The notes under the pieces: model-generated
The model's input: the letters and a program-made list of their open reading frames with translations, nothing else
Databases searched by the model: none
What the model was told of the DNA's origin: nothing
DNA from: Gadus chalcogrammus
Taxonomy: Eukaryota; Chordata; Actinopteri; Gadiformes; Gadidae
Direction: 5' to 3'
Length of the DNA: 64,000 nt
Assembly (NCBI RefSeq): GCF_026213295.1
Contig: NC_079422.1
Span: 20,066,440-20,130,439, forward strand
Translations under genes and position numbers: made by a program
In this document: positions 46,123 to 57,904 of the stretch, in pieces
Numbering within the stretch: the first letter of the stretch is position 1
Layout of the letters: every line of letters starts with the position of its first letter

Positions 46123-46299
46123 AGCATGAGACGTTGGCTGATCCTGTTTGCCGGCGTCTCTCTGAGGTCGTTGCTGCAGGCTGGCCCGATACGCTGAGGG
46201 AGGTGCCACGTGACATGAGGCCGTTCGCCATGAGAGAGGAACTCCCGAATGACAGTGGTTTTGCTCCTCCGTGGACGGCGGTTCCTCATTCAACACTCC

Positions 46300-46660
46300 C
46301 TCCAGCGTTACTACATGCAACAGCTTTCTCGGCGCACCAGGGTTTTCATTCCCATGACCAAAGCCATGTACTCAACCAGAGCGGAGACGCAGGTCCAAAT
46401 GGCCCTGACACAGGCAAGACCGAGAGGAAAGGCCTACTACGACAAATTGGCTAGGCCGCTGGCTCCACTGCGAGCTGGGCAGACAGTGAGAATGCAGACA
46501 CAGAGAGGTCATGACAGGCTGGCAACAGTGCTAGGTACAGCACCACAACCCAATAGTTACCAGGTCAAGGCTGGAAATGCTGAATATATGTCAGGAACAG
46601 ACGCCACCTACTCCAGACACCTCAGACCTATGTTTCTGACTCAACGGCAGGGGACCCACC
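46300..46660 (+). pseudogene. Gypsy pol C-terminal (post-integrase) tail
   Basis: QMALTQARPRGKAYYDKLA and LRAGQTVRMQT match the region after the integrase catalytic core in Gypsy pol. Because the RNase H-proximal part ends near 46250, the integrase core between was deleted. Confidence 0.75.
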
Positions 46661-46789
46661 GGCTGTTGCTGCAATCGCACATTAACGAAGCCCACAACAT
46701 GAAGCCCAAGTGTGGGACCGGAATTGTCACAGGGACAGCGGCCTGTGATTGTTACTCGCTCAGGGAGAGCATCAAGAAGACTCAGCTCT

Positions 46790-47285
46790 CTCTACAAGGA
46801 ATTTGTCACCGATTACAGCTTAATTCATCTTTCACAATTTAGCAGCCCTCGTTTTGAGGATTAATCACCGCGCCATTCATTTCAATGAGAATCGCGACGG
46901 TCTATACTATCAACATAAAGTGTACATATTTATAATTTGAAATTCGTCCCAGCCTTTATACCGCAGATACTCTAGGGTCTATAGCATATAACCGCGTTTC
47001 CTGACTACATTTTAATTCATTTTTCACCAGCTCTCGTTTTGAAGGCTAAAATACAAGCGGGGTATTGATCTACTATTTGACGACGCTGTGCTCAGTCAGC
47101 AACAAGTAGAACCGACAAGTCAGCGGGCAACCTGCCGGGTTAATGCCCTCTTCCCAGCCAATCAGAATCAAGCATTCTTAAATTAAGTAGAATAATCGAA
47201 TATAATTCACTGCCGGGAGTTGTGAAGAGCCCATGCAAGTGAACGGAGCGTTCCACGGCATTGAGAAGACCCGTGTAATAATCCA
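46790..47285. repeat. Dispersed repeat with related copy before the Gypsy fragment
   Basis: 47250-47281 (ttccacggcattgagaagac...) matches 44067-44093 (ttccactgcattgagaagag...). Also ttaattcat.tttcac with ctcgttttga occurs twice about 200 bases apart (46820, 47012). Class unknown. Confidence 0.6.
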
Positions 47286-48067
47286 TATTAATTCAATTCA
47301 AGTTTTTTTTGTGGTTGGTACAAAATTCATCTTGAAGAAAACTGGTGGGGACGCGTCCCCAGTAGAATCGACGCCTATGCTTTGCTCCCATGATAAGATC
47401 TAGTCTTGTTGGAGAGTGAAATATGGCCATCTTTCACCTCCTCAGATCAGAGGAATGTCGCAGCTGCCGGTACCAGGAATCATTCAGATATATACGTGGA
47501 TTATATTAGGACTGAAAAATTTGTGTGGAAGAACCCGGGCAAAAGCCCTGTAGTGTGGCCTCTGCATGATGAAGTCAGACTTTGATTGACCCGTTTTTAA
47601 TTAATTTTCCATCATAAAAATAAGCGAAAAAAGAGGAGATCTAGCATCTCAAAAAACGCAAAACATCAATCTGCCCGACCCTTCAAACCACAAACAACAC
47701 TCCTGGAGCCAACAAACTTATTTTTCTGTAAAGTCGTTTTTTTTTCTTCTGTTCAATAGAATATCCAATTAACTCCCCCTCTCCGCCTCCCCTCCCCTCC
47801 CGCACCTCCCCTCCCCCCTCCACCAGGGTCCATACAGTCCGGGCCCCGCCCGCACCACATTAACACGCCTCATGTAGCTGCCTCGCTTGCAGCCCTCCAT
47901 CTAGAGGAGATAAATTGTGGGATTTGCTCCAATTGATTTTGAGATGTGTTTGTGTGCAGAAGTACGAGGGAATCTCTGCACGTTCTCACACACACACACA
48001 TGCACACACACACACCAGGTAGGAACGCAGCCCGGGGCAGAAAGCCTCTGTGGATGGACCAGTGCGG

Positions 48068-48295
48068 GAGAGGTGAGAGTGAGAGAGAGGAGAGAGAGTG
48101 AGGTAGAGGAGAGAGAGTGAGGGAGAGATGAGAGAGTGAGGGAGAGGAGAGAGAGTGAGGGAGAGGAGAGAGAGGTGAGAGAGTGAGAGAGTGAGTGAGG
48201 GAGAGGAGAGAGGGAGGGAGAGGTGAGAGAGTGAGGGAGAGCAGAGAGAGTGAGGGAGAGTTGAGAGAGTGAGGGAGAGTGAGAGAATGAGGACC
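48068..48295. repeat. GA-rich minisatellite (gagagtgagggagag)
   Basis: Repeats of gagagtgagggagaggaga, imperfect. Confidence 0.93.
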
Positions 48296-48379
48296 TGGCT
48301 TATAGACACAGTCCTAAGCGGTTGCAGGTGGACGAGAAGCTTAGGAGGAAAGGGAGGCCTTTCCAGCTGACCAGTACTG

Positions 48380-48520
48380 CCTGGATGGATGGACGGATGG
48401 CTGGTTGGCTAGCTGGATGGATTGTGGATGGATGGGTGGCTGATTGAGTGACTGACTGACTGACCGACTGGATCGATGGCTGGTTGGTTGGCTAGCTGGA
48501 TGGATGGTTGGATGGACAGC
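48380..48520. repeat. (GGAT/GGCT)n tetranucleotide tract
   Basis: ggatggatgg with ggctggttggct variants. Confidence 0.9.
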
Positions 48521-50638
48521 TGGTGGCGTGGGTCCATTGCCTCATCTCCCTGGTTATCAGGAGGCCGGCTGAGGGGGTGATTGCAGGCGGCTCCAGGAAT
48601 AATCACCTGTCTGTCTGGTGGCGGAAGAATAGACTGGAGGCGGGACGCCTTCAGTCAGCCGGTTGGACTGACAGCCCAGAGAAAGACTGGGTGTTGACCA
48701 CTCTAGATCACAATCAGTCATATCAGTCAGCGCACTCTGTGGGTTTCCACCTGTGCAATCCCATTTCAGGGGGGTATTTTAAGGATGCGGGAAAAAAATG
48801 ACTTTGAGAAAGTGGCCAACCTAAAGGAAAACGAATCAAACGACCACAATGGAAACAGCGGTGCCGTCGATGGGGCCATCCGTTTCCCTCGCGCTCCACA
48901 CTGAAAGGCAAGGCAGCGGAAAATCTACAACAAAGCATCAATCGAAGAAAGATTTACCAAAGTAAAATAAAAAATATATCAAACAAATGAACACAGCAGA
49001 TATTTGCATTTCAATTTCCCCCCTCCCCCTTCCCAGTCATGTCCCTAATCCTAACCCTAGGTGGAGTCCAAGTGGGTGATGGCAGTCTCCTCGTCAAGCC
49101 CCCCTGCTGGGTTATAACACTAACACCCACCCAACCAAACACTCTGCATGGCTGCTTGTATGAGATCGATGATAAAAAACGAAATAACTTTTAATGATAC
49201 TAATTTCTAATAATACTTTTAAATACTTTCTTTAATTCTTACTCGATGAGCCAGCCAAACTGACGAAAGTCTCTACGAGGGCAATGTGAAAAACATTTAT
49301 TGATATTTTTTTGAACGTTTATTGAAACCTAGAATGATGGGGACACGGAAATCTCTCCACTCCAAGGACATGAGTGTCAGGAGAGGTTTAGGGCCCAGAA
49401 CAGATCTCCAAGCGGCTGGTTCTCAGAGCAATGCTTGAACTCTCACACCGTGCCCACAGTGGAAATAAAACTCCTCCTCAACCTCAATAATAAGGCACAG
49501 GAGATACACATACAGGTCTTTAGAGTCATCCGCATTCAGCAGTGTGAATGTAAGATTAAACTTGTTTTTATCTCCGTCCATTTCTTCATGTTATACAGAC
49601 TTTTCAGCGTAATGAATGACTTGTGTCACATTTTCTTAACCTTTTTATTATATTTTTAGATAAATCTATAAAATCTGTGATTGCTACAGGAGGGGGAAAA
49701 TAAGGTTTACATTAAACTGGAAATCATATACAGAGGCAGTTTACCAACTCCTTCGCCCAGAGACGCAGTCTGGCCCGACCTTTGGTTAATTGATACATTG
49801 ATCAAATACAGTAGGAAGCTGCACTTCCAGCTGGAATTGCTAAATGAAATACGCTGATAGCATGTCTATTGGACAAGATACACACGGCGAAATCCAATTG
49901 GCCCAACCACACAGCGGAAAAGGCTCCCTTTTATGTGCGGAGCATGTCAAATCTACTCTGTGCAGCATAACCAATTCCGCTAAATTGGCTGAATAATTCA
50001 GAAACGTCTCTTCACTGGATATATAGACCCAGCAGTAGGTCAAACACACTCGGACGAGCCCACAGATGACAAATCCTCAAACGCGACTGCAGCAGTCTCA
50101 GAATGAATGCTTGTGTTTGGGATTGAACCATTTCAGCTCCTGCAAATGGCTTGTGAATTTATCCCCAGCAATCCCAAGGTATGAGCATTTGGTAGAAAAA
50201 TGCCATGTGCTTTGCCTTCGCCCTCGCAGTCTCTCTCTGGCGGATGGCTGTTGGAAGCCCTCTTGTGACTTTGTCTAGATCGTGCAGAGGCCTGCCCGCC
50301 TGTCATTATGTGTCCAATCCCCTCTCCATCCCACTCTATGATGACCATGGGTCACAACACGCTTCAGTGCTGAAGAGGATGGTGGCCGGATGAACTTTTA
50401 TTAACACTACAGTACGTAGCAAAAATTACAAATAAATAAATAACATATGTGATTCAAACGTGTCAAGCAGAGGCAATTTTCTTTACAGATGTGACATAAA
50501 TGATCCTGCCATGTCAGGGGGGTTGGTGTTTGTGTGTGCGTGTTTGTGTGTGTGTGTGTGGGGGGGGGGGCTGTTGGTGTGCGTGACATAGACTGAGAGA
50601 CTGCTCCAGTGGTTTGATTTACACAGTGAGGGTCACAG

Positions 50639-51006
<368 letters not shown>

Positions 51007-51007
<1 letters not shown>

Positions 51008-53518
51008 TATAGGTCACAGGTGGAGGCAGTGAAGCACTGTGCCAAAATAATGTGATTGAATGTCAGTGGGCTTGCCGCTTCCCTTGGAGGAAATAAATGG
51101 TCAAACAGGGACGGGTTTCATGGGTAGGCCCTGCAAGGCCAGACATCAACACGGCCATTGTCAGAATGTGCATACAGGAAGCAGACCTACGTGTTGCTAT
51201 CTTTTCATTCACACATTTTATTTCATTTGTATGTTTTTTGGTAAATTGTTAAGTTATGTAATCCCTAAAAAATAACTATTAAGTCACGTGATGGGTTATC
51301 TTTAGGTGCTATTAGAAGTAGGTACATGTAGATCACTTTTTTTTCTCTAAAACAAAACCAAAATACAATAAATACTCACTGTAGTTATACTTCCTGTTTA
51401 TACCTTGTTATGTTATGAAACTAAGAAGAAAAATCATGCGGTCTAGCTAAAATGTTTCATTTTGAAAGTATAAGCAAAAGTCGTCTATGTGCTTGGGTTT
51501 ACTATTTCAATATTATTTTCACATAAGTACAGAGCCTGAGACAAAAGCATATGTGAGTGCTGCATTTGGCTTCATCATGAGCGCATTTATCTGGAATGTT
51601 CCCAGTCCTGAGATAAGGTGGACTTTAATTACAGGTACCTCTGTCGGTTACAGGGTCACGAGCAGGCAGTCAATCAATGTGCCCGGGCCTGGTCAATTAA
51701 GATACAGTTAAATCAACTTGACAGCACCCTGCCAAACAACATCTATCTCCAAATCTCCAGGGAAGGAAAAACACTGCAGTCGAGAATTGCAATAAATATA
51801 GTCTTTTGATTGTTTTTGCTTCTTTCCCATTCTTAGTGACTTTTTTCGATCAGAAACAACTAAGTTTGGGCCTGATAAGTGCCATAAAAAAGTGTTTATT
51901 CTCAGGAAGAAAACAGCTTAGTCACAACCAAAATAGGAAGAAAGAAATAATTAAACATGAAAGAAAATACAGTCGTAACAAGATTGGACCTTCGTGAAGG
52001 AAGTTATCCCAATTGTGCAGCCATCTATTTCACTATTTTATAACATTTATCCAGTCTTTCTACATGAAAGGACTGTGTTTAATGCCTCTGCCGGTGTATT
52101 GTAAAGGTCAGAATCAGCATTAACAACAACAACTTTATTGGGCAAATTGCTCTTCAAGGAATTTGACTCCGGAACAGGGATGAATCATTTATGCAGAATA
52201 TTCTTAAAACAGGCCAGACACACAGTAAAGAGAACGAATGCACATGCTTTATAGAGACATGTTTCAGGCTTGGTAGCCTCCCTTCCCAATAAGCCCTGGC
52301 ATGATTCGGCCGCCGTTAGGCCGGTAGGACTCAGAACCCATCAGAACCGATCAGTACTTCCATATCAAACCAGTCCTGCTTGGAAGACTCAATCAAATCC
52401 AATTGACCATGTGACCCTAGCGGTGGTGCGGCGTTTTAAAACCTTCCTCTGACGGTTGCCTTGAAACTCTGACAACTAGATTTAATAGCAGGTGGATTCC
52501 CACAGACCTTGAAGAACACCGTTAGCCCCTCTCCAGAAAGAGAATGATCTCAATGATAACCAAGACAACATATGGACCAATCGCAGGCCAATATTCGACC
52601 ACTTGTTGATCCATTTATCTCGTTTTTAATTAAGATCATTTAAAGAGTTGATTTCTACTAAACCTTTCTGGCCTCAAGCTATTTCGGGGATATGTTACAC
52701 TCCGGATTTGATCCCAACACAGAATTAAGACGACTCTTGTGAAGGCTTTAAAATACATTTGCTTAAGATCAGACCAAAGCTGAAAAGCTCTGGTTCAATA
52801 TTGGATTGTATCTTAATACTGCATCTGATATGTTGGATCGTAGCATATTGATAACGTATGGATCGAAAGGTGAGATAGGTAGAGCTGTCTGGTGCGGTTT
52901 AAAAGACAGATCCTAGATTACGTGTCTATTGGAGTCTGAGGGGACATAAATGATTAGTGGGTCGGTAGGATTGATTCACTTATCAAGTGCGCTGAGCATA
53001 TCAAGGACATGCCACATTTCCTTCGTCTCGGATATAATTTTTTTGCACATTATATTATTATCTATTATATATAGACTTATGTATCTTTGAATATAATGAG
53101 CAATAAACCACCTTGCTTTGAGTATCCAAATAGATAAATCCGAGATAAATGTGTCTTTCTAGTCTCTATAGGCTCACGTTACAATCTTGCTGAATAGAGT
53201 TCAGCAAGGTTTGGTTCGTTCGTCATTTTGTTCCTGTGACCTCGCAAAACTTAGATTCCACCGAGCGAATGCAGTCTTCTTGAGGGCGTTGGGGGAACTC
53301 TGATAGTCTATTCAGCTTGACCCTCAACCAGAGATTGTGGAGGCTGCTACTGTATAGCTCTTCACCGTGTTACAAAGAAAATGTCAATATATACTTCTTT
53401 TTTTTTAGTATAGCTCAGAAAATATCTTTCTGTATGTTTGTTAGGTTGCGAGTGGAAAACCCTTTTGAATGGTTGAAGTTGCCGCTGGTAAGGAAAGCGC
53501 TGCATAAATGCACTCCAT
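51007..53518. other. Gene-free stretch with possible conserved non-coding block
   Basis: 51530-51770 is free of simple repeats and of unbiased composition. aacaactttattgggcaaat near 52131 is a common fish repeat end. No gene. Confidence 0.5.
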
Positions 53519-53635
53519 TTACCATGGGTGGATCGATATGTATCAAGTATCAACTATCAAGTATCAAGTTTATTAGCCATTTCAACAATATAGAAAATAC
53601 AGTTGATAGGAATGGTTTTTGGTATTGTGGCAACC

Positions 53636-53992
53636 CGGCCGTTGCCAATTAAGGAGATGAAGAGCACCTGAGGAACCGGTGGAGAAGCAGCTTAAATAGC
53701 CTGCTTCTCCACTCATTCGGGGCTCTCTCAGACACGGGGCTCGGGAGGGAGCCGAGTGAGAGACAGTCGCGGGAGAAGCCGGGAGCAGGAGCAGGAGCGG
53801 GAGCCACGCCGACCTCACCGACGTACCGGACCCGGAAACCCCTCACCCTTTATGCCCCAGTATGGAAGAAACTTGAGTTACTGTATGATTTCCCCTCTCT
53901 TTTGTGAGCTGCAGTAATAAAACCGTTGCACCGCAACAGTGCTCAAGCCTTTGTTTCGGGAATCGCAGCCGCCGACGACCGGGGTTGCCACA
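53636..53992. mobile_element. Solo LTR (TGTGGCAACC...GGTTGCCACA)
   Basis: 357 bases with an 11-bp inverted end and gtat on both sides (53632-53635, 53993-53996). An AATAAA at about 53916 fits an LTR poly(A) site. It interrupts an older repeat that resumes on the other side. Confidence 0.85.
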
Positions 53993-54169
53993 GTATGCTC
54001 ATATGTATCACACAGCAGCAACAATAACACAACATAACAAGACAAAAAGCCAAAATGGCACATAAATAATGAGTACAACACTTAACACGCATAAAAAAAC
54101 ACACAATGCATGGTTCGCAGAGAATCGCAGCAGTAAAGTACAGTACAGTAGTGCAAAAAGCGCAAAGTG

Positions 54170-54475
54170 TGTCATGGTCTGTCTGTTGTCTTGTTTTGGT
54201 GCGTTTCCTCTTTTACTTTGGTATCTCTGTCTTGTTTCTCCCCATGTCTGGTCAAGTTTCCCTCCTGTGTTTAGTATTCAAGCCCTTGTCTTTCCTTTGT
54301 TCCTTGTCGGATCATTGTAGTTTATACTGAGTGTGTCCTGTGTGTTACCTGTGTTACCTGCGTCACCTGTGTTCTCGGTGTTCTTGGCCTTTTGCGTTAA
54401 TAAATGATCCTTTACCTGAACTGTCTGCGATTGGGTCCTACCTGCCTGCCTGCCTGCCACCCGCTAACCGTGACA
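54170..54475. mobile_element. Second solo LTR, perfect 5-bp TSD
   Basis: 306 bases from TGTCATGG to CCGTGACA, flanked by aagtg at 54165-54169 and 54476-54480. AATAAA at about 54399. Inserted into the same older repeat as the LTR at 53636. Confidence 0.87.
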
Positions 54476-54789
54476 AAGTGAGGTAAACCATAAAGACCGC
54501 AAAGTGCTTAGCGCATGTTCAGGTGGCGTATAGCTTGTAGGTAGGTACTATCCCTAAAGCGTGATGTTTTACTTGTGATGCTTCTGTACCTCTTCCCTGA
54601 TGGTAAGAGTGTGAATAAGTGGTGTGCTGGATGAGAGGGGTCAGAGATGATGTTTTTAGCTTTAGATTCAGGAGGTGACATGCAGCGTGTGATTGATCAG
54701 CCTCAACGTGGCTCCGCCGGCTTGACGTAGCAGGGCCTCGGTGATGGAGTGAGCTAACACCGACAGAAGCGCCGCTGTCACACTTCGGA

Positions 54790-54950
54790 CCCCCCTACAC
54801 ACACAGACACACACACACACACACACATGCATGCTCACACCGACAGAAGAGGTGCTGTCATAACTTGGAACCCCCCCCACACACACACACACACAGACAC
54901 ACACACCGAACACAAACCCACACAGACACACATACAGACACTCACACTGA
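54790..54950. repeat. CA tracts with a repeated ctcacaccgacagaagaggt motif
   Basis: The gacagaagaggtg-type motif recurs near 54842, 54948 and 55426, next to CA. Confidence 0.85.
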
Positions 54951-54988
54951 CAGAAGAGGTGGTGTCATACCTTGGAAGTCCCAACCAC

Positions 54989-55360
54989 CAAGGCCGCCTT
55001 AATGCACGGGCTTACCTGGGCTGAAGCCCCAGGGCCTACGACGATCAGGGGGCCTATCATGAATAAAAAGAAAAAGAAAAAAGAAAAAGAATAATGTTTT
55101 AATTAATTTTAATGCTGGCTCATGATAGGCCCCCCCGATCAGCGTAGGTCCAAAACAATGTGATTGTTTGGGGCTTACAAAGATCAGCAGCCTATCATTA
55201 GGCAAGAAAAAAGGGAGCCCAGTGGCCACTTGACACCACAGCCACAGTCATCTATGGCAAAATGTCGGAAAATAATTTACACATCATTGTAAGATCCCCT
55301 CTCAGGGGGCCTATGAAACCTCTCAGCCCCAGGGCCCAATGGCAGGTTAATGCAGGCCTG
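54989..55360. mobile_element. hAT MITE, 372 bp, perfect 8-bp TSD
   Basis: ccaaccac occurs at 54981-54988 and 55361-55368. Inverted ends CAAGGCCGCCTTAATGC and CAGGCCTGCATTAA are related. An inner hairpin pairs gatcagggggcctatcatga (about 55045) with its complement near 55125. Confidence 0.83.
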
Positions 55361-55368
55361 CCAACCAC

Positions 55369-57334
55369 CCACAAACACCCTACAAACAAACACACACCCA
55401 CCCCCTACACACAAACACGCGCACACCGACAGAAGAGGGGGTATCATATCTTGAAAGCCCCCCCCCCACACACACCCACCCCCACAGACACACACACACA
55501 AAGATGTGTAAGAAGTGCAGGGCATCAGACTCCTAGAAACAAGCTTATCCCAGCGCTACGGCAGCAGGGATTAGGAGCCGGGCCAATAATGGCTTGTGAC
55601 AGGATTTGTGTGGCTGGCGAGTGTGACCAGAGGTCTGGATGTGCCGGCGGCGGCGGCGGGCGGGGCCGACCAGAATTGCACTTCGAACACACAGCGGCGG
55701 TGCTCGATCTCCCACGTCTCGGCCAATCCCGGTGCGGATCTATCGGGGGAGAGAGGTGGTGCTCGACCCGCGAGCTCTCCCTGCTTTGAAGTGATGTGCA
55801 GTCGGCCCAATTCCGACCGCTGGTGTATTTCAGCCATGTGAGAAGGCCTTTAATCCGCGGCGAAAGCCTTAGTTGCTCACAATTCCGTGAACGTCACTTT
55901 CTGATCACGGTTCACCGATTTGGGAGCTTAGTTATTTTCTCGCTTTTAAAAGAAAAAAATTATCGGGGTGCGTCGAAGTAGAGGCTCCGCGTTTTCGAAC
56001 CGAATTCCCACGCAAGGTTACGTATGGTTGGCATGACAATATCTGCGGAATAATAATAAAAAAAAGATAAATACAAAAATAAGGTGGACGTGCGTTTTGA
56101 GTTACGGGGGGGTGGAAATAACAATCCGTCTCATTTTATTTAGCACAGCGATTCCCTTCCTCCATCACCGGTGACAGGTCGGTGGCGGACGCAGTGGAAA
56201 GCCTGGTTTGTTGTTTGAGAGGTAATAAATTACAGCCGGGGTCAGGGCTGAGTGGGCAGTGGCGCTGATTAAATGAGACCTAATGCATTACGCCTCTTCC
56301 GGCACACCCCCTCGGCTCAACATCTGAAGACGAGGAGACAAATCCCATAATCCTCCTTAACACGCCCTCTGTTTACGCATCCCAGAGCTGCTCCCCTGTA
56401 CAGCGTTTCCAGATTTGCCCAGATTTCCCACCCAATCTGGCAACCATGGCTGCAGCGCTGGAAATCTGGCCCAATCTGGCAACACTGACCCTATACGATC
56501 AGAATGTAGGCCTACACACAGCCTAAACTTCTGTAATTTAAGGATTGGAAAAAAAATACCAAAAAAAGGGATACGGTTGTATCAGGGAGTGTTCGCTGAA
56601 ATGTGAAATTGGGACAGAGGTTTGGAGTGTAATGTTGGCGTTGCGTAATGTTGGAGGCTTTAAACTCTCAGTCGTGCGCAGAGGGGAGGTTTCAGGCCTG
56701 TGGATATGAAGTGCAGCTCTAGTTAAACCGGTGACTCACGGTGGTGTGGGAGAGAGCATCATGAGTGCTGCTTTCACAATGCAACCTCAGCCGAGGTGTT
56801 TCAATGTTAATGTTGAAGTGTCTGGTTTCAGACGCAGGTATGTTGCATCATTGCAAGCAGCAGCATCTGCATCCTCTCCATACAGGATGCAGATAGATGT
56901 GCTCATCTTAGTGATGAGACGATGGCAGGTATAAGTCCTTTCTGAACTTCTTCAAATTGACATCTGGCTTTGGGTTCAGCATACTTTCATTTTTGTGAAC
57001 AATGTCATGGAAATAAGGGCCACTAATCAAAATAACTCGAGACACACACACCAACACAGACACACACGTATACTGTATTTAATGCATAACTTTTCTGCAA
57101 CACACACACACACACACACACATACCAATATGTGCCGTTGCGCAAATATAATATCACAAAGGCAATAACTAGCATTGTCCTTTAAGAGTCTGGTTATTAT
57201 AATCAGACTCTGGCTGGTGGTTTAGAGACCGACCCAGTCTGAGACCCCTGGCCTTGGGCCTGCCAGCCCCAACCAATACAGTCTCACTCTGACTCACTGA
57301 GTCACTGTGAATACTGGCTGAACTCATGTTGTCT
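55369..57334. other. Gene-free stretch
   Basis: CA-rich at 55370-55500, then unique. 55540-55620 and 56220-56300 look like non-repetitive, possibly conserved DNA. Short tandem 'aatctggcaac' phrases occur at 56433-56485. Confidence 0.5.
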
Positions 57335-57904
57335 GAGGGGCCACTCACACTAGGGCCGCGGCCCCGTGCCCGAGCACATTTGCATACTAAAGTCTAGAAC
57401 GTTTGGCTAGTGTGACCACGCCATCCGTATTCCAGCACGGGACAGCCCCTTGGCCACGGCACACTTTGGAGAGGTGTTCCGTGGCCAAAGTACAGATGCT
57501 AATGAGATGATACGCAACGTGAGCTGGATGACGTAGTCCTTGCGCCGACCCTTCTTTCTTTATAGGTCCATGCCCTTCTTCCCCACAACAATCATTTTAA
57601 ACAATGACGGCAGGCGGTTCACAAGTGGGTTTACGTTGGTGCGATAGTGAAGTCGAGTGTTTACTTGAAATTTGGGCCGGCGACAGCATTCAGTCGCAGC
57701 TGGACACCACGCTTAGTGATGACGTATTTATCGTATTACGACGTGAAGACGTATGTATGAAGGAGCACCAAAGGCCGTGCCCAGGCCACGGCCTTTGGGA
57801 GCAGTGTGACCACGGGCCAGAGGGGGGAGTGGGGAGGGGGGGAATCGTGCTGAATCTTCCTGCAGCACGGAACAGGCAAACTTGCCTAGTGTGAGTGCGC
57901 CCTC
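57335..57904 (+). mobile_element. Non-autonomous DNA transposon with Myb/SANT-like remnant
   Basis: Inverted ends GAGGGGCCACTCACACTAGG and, reversed on the right, GAGGGCGCACTCACACTAGG. No clear target duplication. The content suggests a Harbinger relative, but the superfamily is not certain. Confidence 0.78.
57604..57760 (+). pseudogene. Myb/SANT-like domain fragment
   Basis: LRWCDSEVECLLEIWAGDSI then QSQL resembles the first helices of transposon Myb/SANT-like domains (W..EV..LL.IW....IQ..L). Helix 3 is degenerate and the rest of the open frame to 57894 is unrelated. Confidence 0.55.

Larger units (their letters stand above)
44110..46780 (+). mobile_element. Decayed Ty3/Gypsy retrotransposon (partial 5' LTR and pol, integrase core missing)
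   Basis: A TGTGGCGACC start at 44110 may be the 5' LTR edge. Protease, reverse transcriptase, RNase H and post-integrase C-terminal regions follow in order but in several frames. No Zn-binding or DDE integrase core is found between about 46260 and 46350, and no 3' LTR is visible. Not functional. Confidence 0.85.
53519..54720. repeat. Older dispersed fish repeat split by two LTR insertions
   Basis: 'caagtttattagccatttc' at the left, the middle at 53993-54169 and 'cttctgtacctcttccctga' at the right look like parts of one fish interspersed element. Its three pieces (53519-53635, 53997-54169, 54481-54720) join cleanly when the two LTRs and one TSD copy each are removed. Confidence 0.7.
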
